DNA of 64,000 bases from positions 56,439-120,438 of the forward strand of contig NZ_LGAP01000020.1 of NCBI RefSeq assembly GCF_001270265.1, written 5' to 3'. Origin of the DNA: Ensifer adhaerens (GTDB lineage: Bacteria; Pseudomonadota; Alphaproteobacteria; Rhizobiales; Rhizobiaceae). Made by a program: the position numbers and the translations under genes. Of this stretch, positions 35,342 to 43,092 are shown in pieces. The stretch's first letter is position 1. Each line of letters starts with the position of its first letter. Below the pieces are notes generated by a model that was not told the origin of the DNA, did no database searches, and worked only from the letters and a program-made list of their open reading frames with translations.

Positions 35342-35361
35342 CGATCGGTCGTGCGGGGCCA

Positions 35362-36639
35362 CTATTGGCTGCGCGCCACCAGGTCCTTGGCAAAGCCGTT
35401 GAGTTCGTCGAGACCGTCCTTGATGTCGGTGCGGGTGCCGGTGATCAGCTCTTCCAGGATGATGCCCCAGCGGTCGCCGAGGTCGGGCCATTGCGGGTTC
35501 TGCCAGAAGTTGACGGCGGTGACCTTGCCCGTATCGGCCAGCGCCTGGCCGAGATCCGGTCCGTAGAGTTCGGCGAACTTCTTGCTCGTCATGATGCTGG
35601 TGCGGTTGAGTTCGCTGAACTGATTGGCTTCAAGCCTCCGGCTCTCGTTTTCTTTCGACGTCGCCCAGGCGATGAACAGACCGGCGCAGGCCTTGGAGAT
35701 CTCGTCCTTGTTGGCCTTTGCGCCGATCGCCAGACCATGCCCGTATCCACCACCAGTCAACGGTGCCGGCGGCGGTAGATAACCGACCTTGCCGGCGACC
35801 TTGGACGATTTGGGATCGATCGCCATGCCGACAAGCGGCGTGGATTCGATCAGCATTGCCACCTGTCCGGAAGTGAAGGCGCCGACCGCCTCATCCCACC
35901 CACCAGTCTGGCTGCCGGGCGCGGAATACTTGAAGAGCTCTAGGTAAGTCTCGGTGGCCTTCACCGCCTGTTCGCTGTCGAAGACAGGCGTCTTGCCGTC
36001 AAACCAGTTTCCGCCGAAGCCTTTGAAGAAGGGCATCCAGCGCCACACATTCGCGCCGGAGCCCCGCTGGCCGCGAAGGGCCGTGCCGTAGATGCCCTGG
36101 TCGGGCTGGTTGAGCTTCTTCACCGCGGCGATGTATTCATCAAGCGTCTTCGGCGGCGCTATGCCTGCCGCTTCAAGCAGGTCCTTGCGGTAAACCATGA
36201 GGTCGCCGCCGCCGGTGATCGGAGCAAACCAGACTTTGCCGTCATAGGTGGCGACTTTCTGGCGACCCGGATCGAAGTCGGCGTAGTCGTAATCCGCGGG
36301 ATAATAGTCCATCAGCGGTGCGACCCACCCGGCCGAAGCGAACAGCGCGACGTTGGCCTCGTCGATGTAGTAGACGTTGTATTTGCCGATCGTCGAAGCG
36401 TCGGCCTTCGTCTTCGCGCGGCGATCGTTTTCGTTGAGGTAGTCGATCTCGAAAGACGCCCCACCGCTGAGCTTCTCGAACTCGGCCTTGTAATCCTCAA
36501 GCAATGTCAGGCCGTCGCGCGGCTGGGCGAGCACTTTGATCGTGTCCGTGCATTCGGCGGCGAGTGCAATAGTGGATACGGTACTGGAAAGAAGGCATGC
36601 GAAGGCGATGCTCGAAACGAGCGTTCTGGCTTTTCTCAT
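35362..36639 (-). CDS. Extracellular solute-binding protein, polyol/sugar ABC system
   Basis: The 425-residue precursor starts with a signal peptide (MRKARTLVSSIAFACLLSST, cleaved near ALA-AE). The rest is a family-1 binding protein with YNVYYIDEANVALFASAGWV and GGGDLMVYRKDLLEAAGI, and a late GGGYGHGLAIGA. It is the first gene of the operon (binding protein, permease, permease, dehydrogenase, ATPase). The AraC regulator gene lies 235 bases upstream on the same strand. The ligand is probably a polyol, judging from the co-encoded dehydrogenase; this is inference. Confidence 0.92.
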   Translation of the reverse strand: MRKARTLVSSIAFACLLSSTVSTIALAAECTDTIKVLAQPRDGLTLLEDYKAEFEKLSGGASFEIDYLNENDRRAKTKADASTIGKYNVYYIDEANVALFASAGWVAPLMDYYPADYDYADFDPGRQKVATYDGKVWFAPITGGGDLMVYRKDLLEAAGIAPPKTLDEYIAAVKKLNQPDQGIYGTALRGQRGSGANVWRWMPFFKGFGGNWFDGKTPVFDSEQAVKATETYLELFKYSAPGSQTGGWDEAVGAFTSGQVAMLIESTPLVGMAIDPKSSKVAGKVGYLPPPAPLTGGGYGHGLAIGAKANKDEISKACAGLFIAWATSKENESRRLEANQFSELNRTSIMTSKKFAELYGPDLGQALADTGKVTAVNFWQNPQWPDLGDRWGIILEELITGTRTDIKDGLDELNGFAKDLVARSQ

Positions 36640-36874
36640 GTGATGGACCTCCCCAAGGTCATAACGCGCGCCGGAAACTCCTCAGATCAGGCACGTGTCT
36701 CTTTGATAGCGAACCGTTTCGCTGGTCACCATCATAGGCGCTATCGACAGGTGAACTAGCGCCCGCGATGCGTCTAATCTATACTTTAATGCGAAATATG
36801 TGAGAAAATACCCCGTCTAGGCTCAAGACCAAGCATTGGTTCATTGTTCGTAGGGTTGCGGCGGAGAGGAGAGC

Positions 36875-37825
36875 TCAGCCGCGCGAGGTGCGGCGCTGCC
36901 CCGTCAAACGGCGGTACGCTGAGGGTGTCATCCGGTGATGACGCAGGAAGGTCCTGTTGAAGTTGGAGATGTTGAGATAGCCAACTTCGAAGCAGATGTC
37001 GGTAATCGGCATATCGCTTTCGGCGAGTAGCTTGCAGGCCTGCCAGATCCTCAGCTTGTTGACGTGGTCGGTGAAGCTGTTGCCGGTATTCTTCTGGAAA
37101 AAGCGCGAGAAGGCCGTATCGCTCATTCCGGCCATGGCTGCGACATCGGTCAAGTGGATGTCGGTGGCGATATTCTCGTAGATGTAGGCCAGCGATCGAC
37201 GGAGCACGTCGAGCGATTCCGCGTCCAGCTTAGGCGCAAATTCGGGCGACGACAGCACCTCGTGCTCCGGCGTGTTGACGAGAAGGTCAAGCAACTGGAC
37301 GAACAGAGAAAGCCGTGACAAGCCCTTGACGCTGCCCATGCGCTCGATCAGTTCGCCGCCCTTGGCGCGTGCGTCTCCATGAAAGACGAGTCCTCGCTCC
37401 GCTCGCGCGAAGAAATCCTCGAGCTGTGCGAATTCGGGCAGGGCGCCGGTGATTTGCCGAATCCGGTCGGGATGAAACTGGATGACGATGTCACGGCCTT
37501 CGATCACCTCGCCGGGCGCCGTTGCCGTTACCCAATCATGCGGAAGATTACTGCCGATGACCGTCAGGTAGCCCGGTGAGAACTCCCCGATGTGGTCACC
37601 GACGAATGCCATGCCCGTGGATTTCCGCAACAGGTGGATCTCGATCTCCGGATGGAAATTCCAGACGTTGCGCTCCCAGGGGTAATCGTCCAGACGCCAA
37701 AGAAACGTCTCGTTGACATCGGTGACGATGTGCTCGAACGTCGGCGAATTCGCTGCCATGGACGCCGACTTTGCGCTTAAGGCGGCTCTTGGCGAAACAG
37801 ATTTCCGTTTTCTTGCGATGCTCAT
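36875..37825 (-). CDS. AraC-family regulator of the polyol operon
   Basis: A 316-residue protein with an N-terminal cupin-like sensor (WNFHPEIEIHLLRKSTGMAF, GDHIGEFSPGYLTVIGSNLP) and a C-terminal AraC double HTH (residues ~215-310) with DVAAMAGMSDTAFSRFFQKN and ICFEVGYLNISNFNRTFLR. The first ~22 residues are extra; a start at 37759 (MAANSPTF) is equally possible. It lies upstream of the polyol ABC operon in the same direction and is the natural candidate for its activator. Confidence 0.9.
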   Translation of the reverse strand: MSIARKRKSVSPRAALSAKSASMAANSPTFEHIVTDVNETFLWRLDDYPWERNVWNFHPEIEIHLLRKSTGMAFVGDHIGEFSPGYLTVIGSNLPHDWVTATAPGEVIEGRDIVIQFHPDRIRQITGALPEFAQLEDFFARAERGLVFHGDARAKGGELIERMGSVKGLSRLSLFVQLLDLLVNTPEHEVLSSPEFAPKLDAESLDVLRRSLAYIYENIATDIHLTDVAAMAGMSDTAFSRFFQKNTGNSFTDHVNKLRIWQACKLLAESDMPITDICFEVGYLNISNFNRTFLRHHRMTPSAYRRLTGQRRTSRG

Positions 37826-37986
37826 CTCATCGCTCCGACCGGTCTGCCGTGCATCGGGGGATGATGGCCGCCCGTCCCGTTGTCCTTATCGGCAGCGGCG
37901 AATGAACGATCGACCGGAAAGCACCGGTCGATCTTGTCAGGTGACGTCGGGCAGGTCCCCTGTTCGCCATTGTGCCGGCGTCAGCC

Positions 37987-38325
37987 TCAGTTCAGCCTGA
38001 GGTCGATGCCGGGGTGAAGCTTCTTGAGATTGGGCAGCGACTTCGACTGCCACGGGATCTCGGAGGTTCCGCGCACCGTCAATTGCACGTTCGGCCGGTT
38101 GCGGGCCTCGATCGTCAGTTTTGCGAGCAGGTTGATCCCCGACGAGTTCAGGAACTGCAATTCCGCCAGGTCGATCGTCATGCGGTCGGGCTCGGCCTCA
38201 AGCACGCCCATGGCGAGCGAGAAGATCGGGGCATAGGCTTCCGTGCCGGGAAGCCGCATGGTTCCCTCGAAGTGGATGTCGTTGCCCTCGGACCAAACGC
38301 GGTAGTCCTCGTCCTTGATTTCCAT
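37987..38325 (-). CDS. STAS-like partner protein, slr1659/SiaC type
   Basis: A 112-residue single-domain protein. Strand-helix segment [20 protein letters not shown] holds the Ser pair (NSSG) where related anti-anti-sigma-like proteins are phosphorylated. In Pseudomonas, SiaC is phosphorylated by SiaB and dephosphorylated by SiaA, and the unphosphorylated form activates a diguanylate cyclase. The ATG at 38325 follows AGGTG and lies 13 bases after the ATPase gene stop, so it is the last gene of the five-gene operon. Whether the target is the nearby GGDEF-EAL protein is inference. Confidence 0.8.
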   Translation of the reverse strand: MEIKDEDYRVWSEGNDIHFEGTMRLPGTEAYAPIFSLAMGVLEAEPDRMTIDLAELQFLNSSGINLLAKLTIEARNRPNVQLTVRGTSEIPWQSKSLPNLKKLHPGIDLRLN

Positions 38326-38338
38326 ATTCACCTGCTCA

Positions 38339-38899
38339 TCAGTTCGAGATATCGGGGACGGGGATCGAGGCATAGGTCTCGAGCGCAATGCCGCCGCCGT
38401 CGCCATTGGGTCCGAAAACCCACGCGAAACGAACGCCATAATCGCTCATGAGTGTTAATAGACCAAGTCCAGATCCGCTTTTGCCGGTACCAATTGCGTT
38501 GGCTTCAATACGTTCGATCAGGAGATCGCCCGGATCGCCCGTGGTGATCTCGGACAGCAGATCCTGGAAGCGCGCCGCAGTCTCGCCATCGACGAAGTTC
38601 GACACCTTCGCACGGAAATTGCTGTCGTCGATAGAGGCCTCGACCACGATGCCGCCCGCGGCACGGAACTTGACCGCGTTTTCGACCAGCTCATTCGTCA
38701 GATAGCCGATGTTGTGGCGGACTTCCTTGTAGGCATTGCGCGAGGCGCGGTAGCGCATGGCGATCAGCTCGGCGACAAAATCCGAGGCGAGGGCGCAATG
38801 TCTCCAGCTTAGATTGAGCTGGCCGTCGTACAGGCGCAGCCGCGTCACGCTCTCGTTGGCGCGCCTGGTGAGGTCCGCCGGTCCGTACAAAGTCGTCAT
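38339..38899 (-). CDS. HATPase-type regulator, slr1658/SiaB type
   Basis: The 186-residue protein is a GHKL-like ATPase. The N-box is [10 protein letters not shown] (near residue 70) and a late glycine-rich lid [19 protein letters not shown] stands at about 135-155. The canonical D-x-G-x-G box is not obvious. In the SiaABC system the equivalent protein phosphorylates the STAS-like partner. Here it is encoded between the PP2C phosphatase and the STAS gene, with gaps of 4 and 13 bases, so the three should form a switch. The alternative, an anti-sigma factor, is less likely because no sigma-factor gene is near. Confidence 0.8.
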   Translation of the reverse strand: MTTLYGPADLTRRANESVTRLRLYDGQLNLSWRHCALASDFVAELIAMRYRASRNAYKEVRHNIGYLTNELVENAVKFRAAGGIVVEASIDDSNFRAKVSNFVDGETAARFQDLLSEITTGDPGDLLIERIEANAIGTGKSGSGLGLLTLMSDYGVRFAWVFGPNGDGGGIALETYASIPVPDISN

Positions 38900-38903
38900 C
38901 TGC

Positions 38904-41264
38904 TCACCTGTGTCTCATGACGACGAGCGTAATGTCGTCGTGTATTTTCTGCTTGCCGATATGCGCCATCAGGTCCTCGATGATACCTGATTTCGCATCT
39001 TCGGCGCTGCGTCCGTAAAATTGCCGGGCACTGTCGCAAAGCCGCTCAATGCCGAACAGCTCGCCAGCGGCATTTTCCGCTTCCGTCACACCGTCGGTGT
39101 GCAGAATGATCATGTCGCCGCGGGCAAAGGCCACTTCGCGCGTGGCGACGAAACGCGAGATGTCCGATTCCAGGCCGATCGGCAGGCCGAGATCCAGCGT
39201 ATCGATGCGCTCCACCTCTTTATTGTTGCGAACGACGATAAGCTCCTCGTGCTGCCCGGAAAGCGTCAGACGGCCGCCCTCATAGTCGAGGAATGCGAGG
39301 GAAAGATGCTTGTTGGTGTTGGTGCGCACGATGTTCTTGTAGATCGCGCGATTCAAGCGGTTGAGGAACTGTGAGGGATCCATGTCGCCGGCTTCCTGCA
39401 AGGCGCGCGCGACCGACTGGACCATCAGCATCAGCACGCCGCTTTCAAGGCCGTGGCCGGTGACGTCGCCGATCCCGATCTTCAGCCGCGCGCCATCGCG
39501 CAGGACATCGTAATAGTCGCCGCCCACTTCGTCGGCGGGGCGCATATAGGCGGCAATTTCCAGATCTGCGATCTCGTCAAGCTCGCTGACCTTCGGCAAC
39601 ACCATCATCTGGATTTGTCGGGCGACCGCCAGCTCGGCACCAAGCCGCAGGTTCTCGCTGCGCAGCTGCGCGTTCAAGGCCGAGATCTGCTGATTGGCTT
39701 CCTCGATCTGCTTCGTGCGCTCTTCGACGAGGTGCTCAAGGTTTTCGGTGTGGAAGCTGATTTCCTCGGCCATTCGATTGAAGGCCGTGCCTGCTTCGCC
39801 CACCTCGTCGCGCGTCGAGATAGGCACCCGGACCGAATAGTCCTTCGCCTGAATGCGCTTGGCGGCGCCGGCAAGCGCACTGATGCCGGCGGTCACGCGC
39901 TTGGAGATACCGAACACCGCCGCCGTCACGAACAGCAATGACGCAAGCAGCGCCAGGATCTGATAGGCCAGGATGCGGTTGGCCGCCTGCGAGATGCCGG
40001 ATTGCGCTGCAAACAGCGAGGCATAGATTTCCCGCTCGGGGACGACGATGCCGAGCGACATGGTCTCCTTGCGCACTGGGCCAGACACCCAGAAATTCTC
40101 CGCCTGCAACTGCTTCAGGAGAACGAGATAGGGCACCTTCTCGCCGGCTTCGTCGAGCATGACACGCTGGATCACGCCGTCCTGCCCCAGCGGCAATTGC
40201 GCGATGGCGGCTTGGGCACTCTTGCGCAGCGAGCGGTCCGCACCGGTCACGCCCTGGGTGCCGGTATCGCTTGACGTCTGCAGGCCGATCGTCTTTTCGC
40301 CGGCCGGGTTGATAGCGAGCACGTTGCCGTCGGACATCGCCAGGAAGCCGAAGCCGGTCTCGGCGACCTTGACGTTCTGCACCACCTCGGCCAGCTGGTC
40401 GAGCGTGATATCGGTTCCGGCCGCTCCGGCGACACCCTTGCGGTCGCGGGTCCAGAGCGGCTGGAAGAAACTGACGATCAGTTTCCCCGTGGCGGCATCC
40501 GTATAAGGTGCCGTTTGCGTGCTATCGGCTGCAACGGGCCTGAGGCTCGGATCCTTCGCCCATCCCTCCCAGGACTCGTAGAGGCCGGGGAAGAAGAAGT
40601 TCCAGAAGTTGGCCTCGTTGTGACCGGGGTAGAGACGGTCGAACGTCTGCGCCTGATCGGCATAGGGCGCCATCCGCAAGATCGGCCGCTCCTTTGGTCC
40701 GACGTAGTACATCTGCAGTTTGGAGCGGCCGTGCGCAAGCAGGGCGGGAGCAACCAGATCGAGAACGGCGCTGTTCTCGATATCGGTCTGCACCTCGGGT
40801 AGCGGCCGGTGGTCGGGGCCAAGGAGATAGCTCCAAACGCTGACGCTCGAGAGCGGTCCCGGAAGGTTCTGCGCCCATCCACCTTTGGAATCGTAAGCCA
40901 CGGTAACGGATTCTGGTGCGTGCCGCGCCAGTGCCTCTCCGACGTCGGACCTGCGCACGGGGCGGTCGATCTGCGCCTGGAGCACGCCCGCGAGCGTGGC
41001 GACGTCGGCGTGAACCTGGCCGAGCAGAAGATCAACCCGCGCGGCCGTCGATTCCGCGTAGGTGAGCATGTAATCTTCGTTTGCCTTTTGCAGGCCCTGC
41101 CCGACCTCCGTCGTCGCGTCGCGCGACAATCTTTGAACGTTCCAGAGCGCCAGGCCGCCTGTTAGCAGGAGGTCGAAGAGCACGGCGCTGCCGACGACCA
41201 GCACGAACTTGGCGCGAAAGGATCTCAAACCGAACCGGGGACGTTGGACATTGCTTTCGCTCAT
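38904..41264 (-). CDS. Membrane SpoIIE/PP2C phosphatase with periplasmic sensor and HAMP (SiaA/RsbU type)
   Basis: A 786-residue protein. TM1 is at about residues 18-40, a large Cache-like periplasmic domain follows to ~428, TM2 at ~430-452 and a HAMP region (RIQAKDYSVRVPISTRDEVGEA...). A coiled coil with EERTKQIEEANQQISALNAQ leads to a C-terminal PP2C domain. Metal-binding aspartates are intact: GGDYYDV, GDVTGHG, HTDGVTEA and the final DDITLVVM. It should dephosphorylate the STAS partner(s) in answer to an outside signal. Its start overlaps the stop of the STAS-methyltransferase gene by 4 bases. Confidence 0.9.
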   Translation of the reverse strand: MSESNVQRPRFGLRSFRAKFVLVVGSAVLFDLLLTGGLALWNVQRLSRDATTEVGQGLQKANEDYMLTYAESTAARVDLLLGQVHADVATLAGVLQAQIDRPVRRSDVGEALARHAPESVTVAYDSKGGWAQNLPGPLSSVSVWSYLLGPDHRPLPEVQTDIENSAVLDLVAPALLAHGRSKLQMYYVGPKERPILRMAPYADQAQTFDRLYPGHNEANFWNFFFPGLYESWEGWAKDPSLRPVAADSTQTAPYTDAATGKLIVSFFQPLWTRDRKGVAGAAGTDITLDQLAEVVQNVKVAETGFGFLAMSDGNVLAINPAGEKTIGLQTSSDTGTQGVTGADRSLRKSAQAAIAQLPLGQDGVIQRVMLDEAGEKVPYLVLLKQLQAENFWVSGPVRKETMSLGIVVPEREIYASLFAAQSGISQAANRILAYQILALLASLLFVTAAVFGISKRVTAGISALAGAAKRIQAKDYSVRVPISTRDEVGEAGTAFNRMAEEISFHTENLEHLVEERTKQIEEANQQISALNAQLRSENLRLGAELAVARQIQMMVLPKVSELDEIADLEIAAYMRPADEVGGDYYDVLRDGARLKIGIGDVTGHGLESGVLMLMVQSVARALQEAGDMDPSQFLNRLNRAIYKNIVRTNTNKHLSLAFLDYEGGRLTLSGQHEELIVVRNNKEVERIDTLDLGLPIGLESDISRFVATREVAFARGDMIILHTDGVTEAENAAGELFGIERLCDSARQFYGRSAEDAKSGIIEDLMAHIGKQKIHDDITLVVMRHR

Positions 41265-42436
41265 AGTGGTTTGCGCCCGGACGCTGCCCAGATCGGCCAG
41301 CCTGCATAGCCCTTCGGATGCAGTGCCGCGAAGATGTGATCCCGGAAGCCCTGGCGAAAACGGTCAATGAATTCGGGCGCTTCGCCGTGTCTCGCCGCCA
41401 TTGCCGCAAACATCTTCTCCCAGCCGGCGATGACGTCGGCGAAATCCTGTGGGGCACCGTCCAGATTGGTGACCATGAAGGATTCGACCAGGATGTCGTC
41501 GAAGCCCGCGTCGGCGAGATAGCGGCGGCTCTTTGGCCCTAGTTCCACATCCATCTCGAAATGGCTCAAAAGCCTCGCGAGCTCATTGTAGGTCCATTGG
41601 ATGCTTTGCGCCCGTGGCTCGCCGAGGCAGTGCGAGTTCTTCTCGTTGGTGATGTAGACGCGGCCGCCCGGCTTCACGATCCGATAGAGCTCCTTGAGAA
41701 GCAGCTCCGGCTGATTGAAGATCTGCAGCGAATGCCGGCAGGTCACGAAGTCGAACTGGTTGTCCTCGAGTAGCATCTCCGACGCGTCGCCGTAGGTATA
41801 TTCGATACCCGTCACGCCGAAGTCCGCCGCCACCTTGCGGGCATAGGCGAGGCTCGGCTTCGAGTGGTCGAGAGCGACGATCCGCGCCGGCTGAAACTCC
41901 TTCTGCGCGAGCACGGCGAAATCGCCGATGCCGCAGCAGATGTCGGCCATGGCGATGCCGGGCCGCATGCCGTGGCGCGGCAGGATCGAACGCTCGTGGC
42001 GCCAGGTCATTTTCGTCTGCGCGCGGAGGACAGGAATGAAGCTCGTGTCTTCGACGAAGCTCTGCCCGGGGTAGAACGTCGAATCGTAGACCTCGACGGT
42101 AATCTGCGGTTCGATCTGGTTGAGATGTGCGAACATCCGCGTGGTCCAGCCGACGACGCTCGACGTCACGATCACCACGCGCAAATCGGCGCGTGCGCGG
42201 CACGCATCGAGGGCAACCCGCACGAAGGCGTGGAAGGCGGTGTTGTTCATCTGGATCAGGCGTTTCACGTCGACGTAGAGCACGCCGCGTACGTCGTCGA
42301 TCGCCTGCTTGAGCATGGCAATGCTATCGGCGATCTCGTCGACCGACCTCGGCCGGATGATGCCGGCGAGCGAAAACACCTGGCTGTTGGCGTCGAACGC
42401 CATCTTGAAGTTGGGGGAAAGGCCTGCGACGCTCAA
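41261..42436 (-). CDS. STAS-like domain fused to SAM-dependent methyltransferase
   Basis: The 391-residue protein has an N-terminal ~115-residue STAS-like domain (VLYVDVKRLIQMNNTAFHAF, where NNT stands in place of the usual phosphorylated Ser/Thr loop). A class I methyltransferase follows: motif I is MADICCGIGDFAVLA near residue 165, then RIVALDHSKPSLAYARK, YGDASEMLL and FDFVTCRHSLQIFNQPELLL, and KPGGRVYITNE. The methyl acceptor is unknown. Overlaps of 4 bases with both neighbours mean tight translational coupling. A methyltransferase under partner-switch control is unusual and is the most novel part of the operon. Confidence 0.85.
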   Translation of the reverse strand: MSVAGLSPNFKMAFDANSQVFSLAGIIRPRSVDEIADSIAMLKQAIDDVRGVLYVDVKRLIQMNNTAFHAFVRVALDACRARADLRVVIVTSSVVGWTTRMFAHLNQIEPQITVEVYDSTFYPGQSFVEDTSFIPVLRAQTKMTWRHERSILPRHGMRPGIAMADICCGIGDFAVLAQKEFQPARIVALDHSKPSLAYARKVAADFGVTGIEYTYGDASEMLLEDNQFDFVTCRHSLQIFNQPELLLKELYRIVKPGGRVYITNEKNSHCLGEPRAQSIQWTYNELARLLSHFEMDVELGPKSRRYLADAGFDDILVESFMVTNLDGAPQDFADVIAGWEKMFAAMAARHGEAPEFIDRFRQGFRDHIFAALHPKGYAGWPIWAASGRKPL

Positions 42437-42951
42437 CTCACGAGCCCTTCCAGCGGCAGGTCGACGATCAGTGTCACTGCGGGCGACGTGTTTTCCTCGA
42501 TGCGGATGCTCGCATCGAAATTGATGGCGAGATCAAGAAGGATGGATTCGCGGCTGGGCGCCATGTCGGTCGAGATGGCATCGAGATAACGGGAATGCGC
42601 ATCGCTGCGATCGATCTTCGACACGGCCTCACGGTAGAACGGAATCTGTCCGGGCGGGCAGGGAAACGTGATCTGAACCCGTTCCGTCGGCCCGTTTCGA
42701 TAGATCGCGAGGCCGATGTGACCGCTGGACGAGCCGCCGCGGAAGGAAACCTCGAGCAGTTCGTTGAGCGCCGAGGAGAAGAAGTTCGAATGCCGCACCG
42801 GATCGGCCCTGTTGTGGCTGATCATGCGGGCCAGATAGGTGGAGAGATGGTCGCAATGCTGCCACTCTGAAAGAAATGTACCCATCTCCATTTCGAACTG
42901 GAGCAAGGGCTCGAAAACCGCTTCAGCTGGAACACTGCTGCCGACATCCAT
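42433..42951 (-). CDS. Degenerate HATPase-like protein heading the partner-switch operon
   Basis: This 172-residue protein has the size and layout of the slr1658-type regulator encoded three genes on. Its N-box is altered (NELLEVSFRG instead of NELxxNAxK) and no glycine-rich lid is visible, so ATP binding may be lost. A likely role is a scaffold or a partner for the STAS domain of the fusion protein. The assignment rests on position, size and the N-box-like segment; I am less sure here. Its stop overlaps the STAS-methyltransferase start by 4 bases, and it is the first gene of the operon. Confidence 0.6.
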   Translation of the reverse strand: MDVGSSVPAEAVFEPLLQFEMEMGTFLSEWQHCDHLSTYLARMISHNRADPVRHSNFFSSALNELLEVSFRGGSSSGHIGLAIYRNGPTERVQITFPCPPGQIPFYREAVSKIDRSDAHSRYLDAISTDMAPSRESILLDLAINFDASIRIEENTSPAVTLIVDLPLEGLVS

Positions 42952-43092
42952 GCTGTTTTGTCCTCCATCTGTGGAACTTTGCCACTGCCCACAGGCACTT
43001 CTAAACTGATTTACAAGGCACGCAAACTTCTAAGCGGTCCGGGCGGCTTTAGCGCCGTCGGCCGACCCGACCGTTGGCATGTCCCAGCTGTG

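Noticed and set aside
31420..36639. Calling the polyol operon a specific sorbitol/mannitol (smo) or xylitol system
   Set aside because: The dehydrogenase type and ABC layout fit several polyols; the sequence does not decide between them.
38339..42951. Reading the switch operon as a sigma-B-type stress module
   Set aside because: No sigma factor or anti-sigma gene is nearby, and the small STAS/ATPase pair fits slr1659/slr1658 (SiaC/SiaB) better than RsbV/RsbW.
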